Shown here: piece after piece, positions 24,853 through 31,652 of the stretch
Numbering within the stretch: the first letter of the stretch is position 1
Layout of the letters: each line of letters opens with the position of its first letter
Assembly (NCBI GenBank): GCA_013286085.1
Contig: JABDGK010000013.1
Span: forward strand, 12,624 to 46,538
Reading direction: 5' to 3'
From: Gammaproteobacteria bacterium
Lineage (GTDB): Bacteria; Pseudomonadota; Gammaproteobacteria; DSM-16500
Length of the DNA stretch: 33,915 nucleotides
Position numbers and translations under genes: made by a program
Notes under the pieces: generated by a model
What the model was told of the DNA's origin: nothing
Seen by the model: the letters and a program-made list of their open reading frames with translations, nothing else
Databases searched by the model: none

Positions 24853-27480
24853 TTAATTGGATTCCGATACACGACACAACGTTTGCAAATGACAATGCTG
24901 ACAAGTTTCCACGGGATCCTTGGGATCAACAGATGCTACTCCATTAAAAAAATCATTGCCTAATTTTTCAAGTATCATTTTCCACTGCTCGACTTGTTGC
25001 TTCCAACTGGTGGCTGCCGTGTTTTTTTCTTCAAAGAGTGTTTTGACGGAATCAATTTCTAAGGGAGTTTCGCTCACTCCTTTCCATTTCATTTCTTCAG
25101 GATTGATTTGGGCGAATAGAATGCCTGCGGTATTGTCAGGATCTAAGACACAATATAGCGGTAGTTGTGGTTCATTCGGTCGTTCATCAAACCAATCGCG
25201 CGCAGGACTATTTTTCCCGGTTTTATAATCAATTATAATCTGCTTGCCATTGTCTAACGTATCGATTCGATCGGCGCGGATGGTGAGCGGAATTTTCCCT
25301 AGGGTTGCTTGATGCTCTTCTTCTAATGATTTTATTTTAAAATAAGGCCGTGCTTTCTCGAGTTCAAACCAATCGATAAATAATTTTTGTAAACGTTGTG
25401 ATTCTAAATCGAGATAGCGTTTATTTTTGGTGTCAGTGACAATCTCGCTCATGGCGTGATTGATAGCGTGTTTAATTAAATTTTGTAAATTATCGGATGT
25501 CATGTTGATTAATACATCGTGGTCTTTTAGTTCTAGCCAGAGTTTTTCCATGGCAGCATGGACAATATTGCCGCGATCGGTTGGGCGCAAACCTAGCGTA
25601 GGCGAATCAATTTTCCCCGCATGGAGACGCAATTCCGCAAAGGCTTTGAAAGGGCATAAGGCTTGATTTTTAAAAATGCGACTACCGCCACGAATATGTT
25701 CATCTTCTGTAATGGTGGGTGCAATTTCATCTTGCAGATACTCGAGTTGTTTACTCGCAAAAATAGTGTGTTCGGGTGCGATAAATTCAGCTAAAACAAG
25801 CTCATCAAGTTGAATAACAGGGATATCAGCAATGATAGGGCTGGGTCTCAATTCAGCATCATCATTTTGAAGGGGACAACTAAAAATAACTTCATGCGCA
25901 TTCGCTTTAAATTGTTCAGTAAGATATTTAGCATAGACTAACTCACGTTCTGCAGTTGCGCGTGGCATTTGCAAGGTGCGTTGTAAGCGTTGCGGAATAA
26001 AAGGGTTTGGCTGCGGTGATTGCGGCCATGCGGTGTCATCCAGCCCCATAATCCACATGTGATCGAAGGTTAACGCCGCTGCTTCAAGCGGCCCTAGAAT
26101 TTGGATGCGCGCTTCAGGACTCTCTGGTTGAAAGACTGACTTACCGGTGAGATAAGATAAATAATGTAATGCTTGTTGATAGCTGAGTGGTGACAATAGG
26201 CTATCGAAAGCTGCATACTCATTTAATAATTTGAACCATGCTGTTACTGTTTGATACTCTGGGCTATCTAGAGTGCGTTCACCAGGCCAACCCCATGCGG
26301 CTAAATTCTCAACGAAAAGTGTAGTCCATCCACTAACAGGCAGTTTTTGTTTTTTATTCGGTAATTGATGGAGATAGCGTTGAATATTTTTAGCAAGTGC
26401 CGGGCAATTTTGCATTGCCTTTTTTTCTAATAATTCATGTAAGGTTATTTCAGTGATGTTTTCACTGCGTAATGCACTATCTAATTTTGCGCGACTCGAC
26501 TGTTCACGCTCAGCTTCGCCAATAAAAGGAGAACGTAAAATGTTACTCAATGTTTCAGTCGAAATCATACTGTTAGCAATCTCGAGAATTTGTAATGCGG
26601 TGTGAATAATAGGATAGGCTGCTAGGCTACGGCCAGCTGAAATGTTAAATGGTAATTTCGTATAGTCTAGTTCATAACTATTTTTTTCGGTAAAAACATC
26701 CGAAAATAATTGAATCACACGCTCACGCACATCCTCCAGGTTGGGTATCACACAGCAAATGCGCAGGCTATCTGTTGTATCATAAATTGCTTTTGCCCAG
26801 CGTGCCATGGTGCGCATTTCAGTTTCGGTATCATTGAGACCGATTCGATGAACGATTGAATCTGTTTTTTGAGTCTCGTGATATTGAATATGGCTACCAG
26901 AATTTTCACATGCCTCTAAAAAACGGTTATATTGCGGTGAAATTTCAGCGAATCCAATGAGAATAATTTTTTTGGGCGACGTTATCTGGTTGCTTTTAAT
27001 TTTTTGAATAATGAGATTAACAACGCTATGAGAGTCTAGCCAATTATTTTTTTTACATCGAGCTTGAAATTCCTGAGCCCATTTTTGAAAGACAAAACCA
27101 TCATCGGTTGTTGTCAGCGCGGGATTATCTAATTCAACACACCATTGCTTAAGAATCCCCCATGCGGTACGCGCCAGTTCAGCCGTGCTGGATAGTTTTA
27201 ATAGGTAATCACTTTCTGATGAGTCACGTAGTACTTCTTCCCAAAGAATTTGTTCTTGATTGGGTGTTAGTAAACGTGGCAGGGGTACTATGTTTTTTAT
27301 TGTTTCTTGCTGCCAGATACGTTGCAGCCATTTGGATATTTCAAGAATCGATAAGGTGGGCCAGCTGAGTTTCCCTTGCTTGAGTTGCTCTGCATTATAT
27401 TTTTTTAATAAATCTGCTGAGGCACGTGAATTAGCCGTTAAAATCAATGTATCGGGTGTAATATCTGTTAATAAATCCAT
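24853..27480 (-). CDS. AddB-like Fe-S nuclease, probable DNA repair protein
   Basis: An 875-aa partner-type subunit of an AddAB-like recombination nuclease. It matches the TIGR03623-like 'probable DNA repair protein' group. The N-terminal half is an inactivated helicase domain without Walker A, beginning LILTANSRASADLL. GPLEAAALTFDHMWIMGLDD sits in the middle. The C-terminal nuclease core is RADRIDTLDNGKQIIIDYKTG (about residues 737-755). An iron-sulfur cluster is implied by Cys near 609 (ALCPFKAF) plus CQHCHLQTLC at 860-869, as in AddB. These proteins are usually encoded immediately before an AddA-like helicase; here the GNAT and LRR genes intervene. The start is 3 nt before the sensor-kinase stop region, so it may share its transcript. 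Confidence 0.9.
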   Translation of the reverse strand: MDLLTDITPDTLILTANSRASADLLKKYNAEQLKQGKLSWPTLSILEISKWLQRIWQQETIKNIVPLPRLLTPNQEQILWEEVLRDSSESDYLLKLSSTAELARTAWGILKQWCVELDNPALTTTDDGFVFQKWAQEFQARCKKNNWLDSHSVVNLIIQKIKSNQITSPKKIILIGFAEISPQYNRFLEACENSGSHIQYHETQKTDSIVHRIGLNDTETEMRTMARWAKAIYDTTDSLRICCVIPNLEDVRERVIQLFSDVFTEKNSYELDYTKLPFNISAGRSLAAYPIIHTALQILEIANSMISTETLSNILRSPFIGEAEREQSSRAKLDSALRSENITEITLHELLEKKAMQNCPALAKNIQRYLHQLPNKKQKLPVSGWTTLFVENLAAWGWPGERTLDSPEYQTVTAWFKLLNEYAAFDSLLSPLSYQQALHYLSYLTGKSVFQPESPEARIQILGPLEAAALTFDHMWIMGLDDTAWPQSPQPNPFIPQRLQRTLQMPRATAERELVYAKYLTEQFKANAHEVIFSCPLQNDDAELRPSPIIADIPVIQLDELVLAEFIAPEHTIFASKQLEYLQDEIAPTITEDEHIRGGSRIFKNQALCPFKAFAELRLHAGKIDSPTLGLRPTDRGNIVHAAMEKLWLELKDHDVLINMTSDNLQNLIKHAINHAMSEIVTDTKNKRYLDLESQRLQKLFIDWFELEKARPYFKIKSLEEEHQATLGKIPLTIRADRIDTLDNGKQIIIDYKTGKNSPARDWFDERPNEPQLPLYCVLDPDNTAGILFAQINPEEMKWKGVSETPLEIDSVKTLFEEKNTAATSWKQQVEQWKMILEKLGNDFFNGVASVDPKDPVETCQHCHLQTLCRVSESN

Positions 27481-27495
27481 AGTGGTATTGCACTT

Positions 27496-28845
27496 CTAAA
27501 AACGAGGGAAAATAATATCAAATTGCAAACCAATGCCATTGGGTGGTGTGCCAAGTGCAATGTGGGCGTGATGTAAATCAGAAATTTGACTGACGATCGC
27601 TAACCCTAAGCCGCTTCCCGGTGCAGTGGTGCCGAGGACACGAAAGAAACGCTCAAATACGCGTTCACGCAATTCATTGGGAATCCCTGGCCCGCTATCA
27701 ATAACACGCAATACGACACGATTGCGTTCATTGGCAATAATGACTTTGACTTCGCCACCCACCGGCGTATAACGAATGGCATTATCCACGATATTACGAA
27801 TCAATATGCCTAAAGTAATATCATTACCTAAAACCGTCGCATCTTGCGGTGGTTGCGCTAACTCAATTTCAATGTGTTTTTCAAGGGCGACAGGGACGAG
27901 GTAAGCAATAATTTCAGACGCCAGTTTATGTAAGTCAACTGCGCGCATATCACTGAGCGCTTCTTCTTGTCCTAGTCGACTCAATGTTAAGAGCTGTGCA
28001 ACCATGTGAGAGCTGCGGTCTACACCTTGCAATACTTTCAATAACGCATTATGACGATCATTTTCATTATCTGCTTTTAATGCGACTTGCGTTTGTGTTT
28101 TTAATGCAGCAAGCGGCGTCCTTAATTCATGTGCTGCATCCGCAGCAAAGCGTTTGTTGCGTTCAAATGCTAATTTTAGGCGAATGAATAATTGATTTAA
28201 CTCAACAACCAGCGGTTTGATTTCAACAGGAATGTTGGTTGCTTCGACGGGTTCTAAATAGGTTGAGGCGCGATTAGAAATTTCACCGGTTACGCGTGAA
28301 ATTGCGCGTAAAGCAACACCGATAATTAGCCAGACTAAAATGCCAAAGATGGGATAGGTTACTAACAGAATATGGGCATTACTTTGGGTAATATCATCCG
28401 CTAACTTATTCCGTATATCATACAATTCGGCAACAACAAATTTGGCGCCAGATTCGTTGGTTGTCGCATAAACCCGCCAATTATGTTTATCAATTTGGCG
28501 GTCACTAAAGCCTGGCTGCGCATCCAATAAAGATTCCGTGGAGTTGTTTGTTGAGTCTATTTGTAATTTACCTTCTTTGCTCCAGACTTGAAAAAGCGTG
28601 TTTTTGCTGGAGAAAGAGGGTGTTTGATTGAAGTAGTGGGAAATTTCTTTGCGAATATTGTTATCTGTTTTGGAGGCATCATATAACATTTCAATAAACG
28701 AATAAATTTTAACGAGCTGACCATCTAAATAGTTTTGGGTGACTTGTTTATCCAGTAAATAATTACCAATGGCGGTAATAGACGAGGCAATGGTGATGCT
28801 AACAAGCAGACTGATCAATAAGAAATGTCGTATTGAGCGAATCAT
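27496..28845 (-). CDS. Sensor histidine kinase, QseC/PmrB-like
   Basis: A 449-aa inner-membrane kinase. The first membrane segment is about 8-30, a periplasmic sensor follows at 31-157, and the second segment is about 158-180. The HisKA box FAADAAHELRTPLAALKTQ has the phospho-acceptor His239. The ATP-binding domain has DNAIRYTP, DSGPGIP and GSGLGLAI. Such kinases respond to cations, antimicrobial peptides or host signals, but the ligand cannot be read from the sequence. The ATG overlaps the response-regulator stop as ATGA, so the pair is translationally coupled. The AddB-like gene follows after 15 nt on the same strand. Confidence 0.93.
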   Translation of the reverse strand: MIRSIRHFLLISLLVSITIASSITAIGNYLLDKQVTQNYLDGQLVKIYSFIEMLYDASKTDNNIRKEISHYFNQTPSFSSKNTLFQVWSKEGKLQIDSTNNSTESLLDAQPGFSDRQIDKHNWRVYATTNESGAKFVVAELYDIRNKLADDITQSNAHILLVTYPIFGILVWLIIGVALRAISRVTGEISNRASTYLEPVEATNIPVEIKPLVVELNQLFIRLKLAFERNKRFAADAAHELRTPLAALKTQTQVALKADNENDRHNALLKVLQGVDRSSHMVAQLLTLSRLGQEEALSDMRAVDLHKLASEIIAYLVPVALEKHIEIELAQPPQDATVLGNDITLGILIRNIVDNAIRYTPVGGEVKVIIANERNRVVLRVIDSGPGIPNELRERVFERFFRVLGTTAPGSGLGLAIVSQISDLHHAHIALGTPPNGIGLQFDIIFPRF

Positions 28846-29513
28846 TTTTCTTCTTTACTTTTATCAATCATATAGCCGATGCCACGAATCGTGCGTATAA
28901 AATTCTGGCCGAATTTTTTGCGTAGATTGTGAATGTGAACTTCAAGAGCATTGCTATCCACATCCTCACCCCAGCCATAAAGTGATTGAGTGAGATGTTC
29001 GCGTGAAAGCACACGTCCTGCATTTTCAAGTAGTTTATGCAACAAAGCAAATTCTCGGCGTGAGACACTGATAGGTTCATTATTCAAGGCGACAGTATGT
29101 GATGCTGGATCAAGTGAAATATGATCATGCGTTAACACAGGCTCTGCGCGGGATGAAAAACGTCGTTGCAATGCACGCAAGCGTGCGCATAACTCATCTA
29201 AGTCAAAAGGTTTTGTTAAGTAGTCATCTGCGCCACTATCAAGACCTTTCACGCGGTCTTCAACGGATTCGCGCGCTGTTAGAATTAATACGGGAATGGT
29301 AATGCCGCGTGCACGTAAATTTTGTAGGACCGTAATCCCGGATAGTTTTGGTAAGCCTATATCGAGCACAACCAAATCAAAGGTTTCTGTTTTAAGGGCT
29401 TGATCTGCGGATTGCCCGTCTTTCAACCAATCGCATGCATAGCCATATTGAATTAAGCCGGTGCGTAAACCGTCACCTAATAGTTCATCATCTTCGACTA
29501 AGAGTATGCGCAT
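28842..29513 (-). CDS. OmpR-family response regulator, QseB/PmrA-like
   Basis: A 223-aa DNA-binding regulator. The receiver domain has acidic EDD (7-9), phospho-acceptor Asp51 in VVLDIGLP and Lys in DDYLTKPFDL. The winged-helix domain ends with VDSNALEVHIHNLRKKFG and TIRGIGYM. The closest named groups are QseB and PmrA; in Legionella and Coxiella PmrA controls type IVB secretion genes, but I saw no clear PmrA box pair in this window. The open frame extends to 29576. I chose ATG 29513 because MRILLVEDD is the canonical start and AAAGGA lies upstream. It is the first gene of the operon with the kinase. Confidence 0.94.
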   Translation of the reverse strand: MRILLVEDDELLGDGLRTGLIQYGYACDWLKDGQSADQALKTETFDLVVLDIGLPKLSGITVLQNLRARGITIPVLILTARESVEDRVKGLDSGADDYLTKPFDLDELCARLRALQRRFSSRAEPVLTHDHISLDPASHTVALNNEPISVSRREFALLHKLLENAGRVLSREHLTQSLYGWGEDVDSNALEVHIHNLRKKFGQNFIRTIRGIGYMIDKSKEEK

Positions 29514-29626
29514 AAAAACAGGTTCCTTTAGCGTCGCTGTGTCTATAAATTTAGCTGTTTTTGCTGGGGATAGCAAATGATATTAAGGGGTTATTAGGGC
29601 CTACGCATGAAAAATGGGTAACTATT

Positions 29627-29646
29627 CGTAAACGTGCCCGTTTACG
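29627..29646. terminator. Hairpin between UDG-like gene and regulator gene
   Basis: Perfect 8-bp stem CGTAAACG / CGTTTACG with loop TGCC, located 13 nt after the UDG-like stop on the minus strand and 113 nt before the regulator start. No T-run follows, so it may be a terminator of weak type or a regulatory site. Confidence 0.4.
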
Positions 29647-29659
29647 ATTATTGAGGCGG

Positions 29660-30418
29660 TTATCCAGTTAATAAATGCAAGGGCCGAAAGAAACTTAATA
29701 CGGTTGGATTGTGAATGAAGGAGATATTATAAGGATGCTCTGCATAGACTTTATGTACATTTGGTTGCGTAATAAGAGGATCAATTTCATTCGCAATATT
29801 GCCGAGTAAAATAAACGTAATGTCTGGGCGTTTTTCTATCAGGAAATCAATAATATGCTTTAAAAAAGGCTTCCAGGCTCGAGCGTCTTTGCGCACTTCT
29901 GTTAGTTGTAAAACGGGTGATGCATTTAACAATAGAAAACCGTGCTGTAATAAATTTCCAAATAATGCGTTATTTGTTTTAATGAGATCCTGTTTTTTAA
30001 GGGCAGCAATATCGGCTTGACCAGTTCGATCAGGTTGAAGTTTACCGTCGGCGACTAACAGCATTTTAATAATATTGCGTAAAGAGGTGGCGCGATTCAC
30101 TGTTTTGCTTAATCCGGTATCAGACCAAAGCTCGGTAACAGCGGCATCCCAAAAGGCAAACCCATTGGCAGATTGTGGGCGAGGGTAGGGTGATTCACCA
30201 AACAAAACATAATTTACTTTTTTGACGGGTAGTGAAAATGCATTAAATATTTTATCTTTGCCCGGTAGCCAATCATCCGTGTTATATAATTTTTCTAAAT
30301 AATGAGGATCCAGGTTTTGTAATGCGGCGGTAAGACAAGCATGCCAAGATGAATCGACATGATTGAAATTAAAACCAGTTGTGTTGATGAGTGGCTTCTC
30401 GATATGATTGGTTAACAT
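29660..30418 (-). CDS. Uracil-DNA glycosylase-like protein with altered active site
   Basis: A 252-aa homologue of family-1 uracil-DNA glycosylase, recognised by [15 protein letters not shown] and [20 protein letters not shown], which match the LLLN..LTV and F.LWG blocks of Ung. The catalytic water-activating motif GQDPYH appears as GESPYP (residues 74-79), so Asp is replaced by Ser and the His by Pro. The second motif, HPSPLS, reads HPYNISF; only its His (228) is kept. Classical uracil excision is therefore doubtful. It may bind DNA without cutting, act on another base, or have another role. The start is 20 nt from the divergent Trm112-type gene and has no clear ribosome site. Confidence 0.8.
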   Translation of the reverse strand: MLTNHIEKPLINTTGFNFNHVDSSWHACLTAALQNLDPHYLEKLYNTDDWLPGKDKIFNAFSLPVKKVNYVLFGESPYPRPQSANGFAFWDAAVTELWSDTGLSKTVNRATSLRNIIKMLLVADGKLQPDRTGQADIAALKKQDLIKTNNALFGNLLQHGFLLLNASPVLQLTEVRKDARAWKPFLKHIIDFLIEKRPDITFILLGNIANEIDPLITQPNVHKVYAEHPYNISFIHNPTVLSFFRPLHLLTG

Positions 30419-30438
30419 ATTTTAAGGTATCTGCCATT

Positions 30439-30615
30439 ATGGATAAAAATTTATTGGGAATTTTAGCATGCCCAGTTTGCAAAGGGGAATTGTTATATGA
30501 TTCCACAAACTTAGAATTAATTTGTCGATTTGATCGCTTAGCTTATCCGATTATTGATGAGATTCCAGTAATGTTGGAGTCACGAGCAAGACGTGTTGGT
30601 GAAGAAGAACTATAG
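30439..30615 (+). CDS. Trm112/YcaR-type small zinc protein
   Basis: A 58-aa protein. [17 protein letters not shown] with a CPVC pair, then [20 protein letters not shown], is the standard YcaR/Trm112-like sequence. In eukaryotes and archaea Trm112 activates methyltransferases; the bacterial role is not settled. In many gammaproteobacteria the gene sits between lpxK and kdsB, neither of which is here. The frame extends back to 30391 but would enter the divergent UDG-like gene. I chose ATG 30439, which gives the usual MDKNLL start. A repeat element begins 11 nt after the stop. Confidence 0.9.
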   Translation: MDKNLLGILACPVCKGELLYDSTNLELICRFDRLAYPIIDEIPVMLESRARRVGEEEL

Positions 30616-30626
30616 AATGTAGATCA

Positions 30627-30840
30627 GTATCAAAGCCGCCCTAAGGGCGCGAAAAAAGAATGTTCAGCTACATAACTCTTCTAGATTAAGAATGAGAATC
30701 TCTTTTTCCGCGCTTTTTTGCGGAAAAAACTCGAATACGGGGTGACGCAGAAGTTCTGCACACGCGCGCAGCTTGCGAGCACGTGTGCAGAACTTCTGCG
30801 GCAGGACCCCAGTCAATCGCCCTTAGGGCGGTTTCGACAC
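30627..30840. mobile_element. 214-bp nested palindromic, MITE-like element
   Basis: Terminal inverted repeats of 23 bp (30627-30649 and 30818-30840) match at 20 of 23 positions, and each includes a CGCCCTAAGGGCG-type palindrome. Inside are a 9-bp stem hairpin (TTTTTCCGC / GCGGAAAAA, 30703-30728) and a second perfect palindrome (30746-30800). There is no coding capacity. It lies between the Trm112-type gene and an orphan gene. No target-site duplication is evident by eye, so mobility is inferred from form only. Confidence 0.6.
30734..30810. repeat. Inner palindrome with GAATACGGGGT edge
   Basis: Perfect 19-bp arms CGCAGAAGTTCTGCACACG (30746-30764) and the reverse complement (30782-30800) with a 17-nt loop, bounded by GGGGT and ACCCC. 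It opens with GAATACGGGGT, the same 11 bases found on the minus strand at the edge of the array palindromes (1454-1464 and 2920-2930). The two therefore probably belong to one dispersed element class with variable cores. Confidence 0.8.
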
Positions 30841-30857
30841 TTGCGGGGCACATTTCT

Positions 30858-31553
30858 CTATCTGCGGTGTTGATTGGCTACTGGTTTCTTGAGTGCATCG
30901 CGAATATGTGGCGCTAGTTGTCCAGTGGCAATGTCCCAAGTTGAAATTTTTCTGACTTGTTCACTGGCAGCTTCGTATTGGGTGATGTTAATTTCAAAAA
31001 CATTTTCTATTAATTTGCTAATGGCTGAGGCTATTTTTCCCGTTGAATTAGGTAGGGTAGAGTATATGTTTACTAGATGCATCCATATAATAAAGGCTGC
31101 GGGGTTATCTGAAGCGTTCCTACTAGAATTAGGAAATGTGTGATCTTTTAATCGCTGTGCTCGTTGTTGATTTTTGTGTGGAAATAGTGAGTACCATGCC
31201 GAGGGTGTTGGGTATTTATCCAAGTAATCTTGGCCGATATTTTGGGCCGCTTCTTGAGTGATATGATGCATCAAAAATGTGGAATCCAGTGTAATGCCGA
31301 GCTCTGTGGAAAATAAGGTTTTAATAGTTGTGGCAAGTTCGCCTTGAAAATCGGGTAATGCAAAAAAACAGGTTAATAGAAATTTCTGATGTTCTTGCTG
31401 GGTTGTTTGTCGCTGACAATTGTAGTTTTGCAATTTTTTTGCCACTGGCTGATTACTGTGCGCAAGTGTTTCTTTCGGATATTTGTGAAGATAGTTTGCG
31501 CCAAGTGCATGGATTTTTTGTTCGATAGTTTGAGAATGAGAACTCATAGACAT
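30858..31553 (-). CDS. Orphan protein with internal duplication
   Basis: About 231 aa, not recognised. There is no signal peptide or membrane segment. Two halves of roughly 90 residues resemble each other: LGANYLHKYP is matched by IGQDYLDKYP about 89 residues later, and ALPDFQGELATTIKTLF by TLPNSTGKIASAISKLI about 101 residues later. This suggests a duplicated helical domain. The frame runs to 31583; I took ATG 31553 (GGTG upstream), and ATG 31547 is also possible. It lies between the MITE-like element and rne and is read alone on the minus strand. A host-directed or regulatory role cannot be judged from the sequence. Confidence 0.65.
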   Translation of the reverse strand: MSMSSHSQTIEQKIHALGANYLHKYPKETLAHSNQPVAKKLQNYNCQRQTTQQEHQKFLLTCFFALPDFQGELATTIKTLFSTELGITLDSTFLMHHITQEAAQNIGQDYLDKYPTPSAWYSLFPHKNQQRAQRLKDHTFPNSSRNASDNPAAFIIWMHLVNIYSTLPNSTGKIASAISKLIENVFEINITQYEAASEQVRKISTWDIATGQLAPHIRDALKKPVANQHRR

Positions 31554-31609
31554 AAAATACACCAATTTGATTTTTGAAAACAATACGACGATATCTTGAT
31601 AGGATGATT

Positions 31610-31630
31610 ACCCCGACATGCGTAGTCGGG
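31610..31630. terminator. Hairpin after rne
   Basis: CCCCGAC and GTCGGGG form a perfect 7-bp stem with a 7-nt loop, 23 nt after the rne stop on the minus strand. No T-run follows on that strand, so termination may need Rho, or the hairpin may protect the mRNA end. Confidence 0.5.
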
Positions 31631-31652
31631 GTTATATACTTAAAGTGGATGA

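Noticed and set aside
28842-29513. PmrA-type regulon in the window
   Set aside because: I looked for paired CTTAA-like boxes upstream of the LRR, orphan and array genes and found no convincing pair, so regulation by this system is not claimed.
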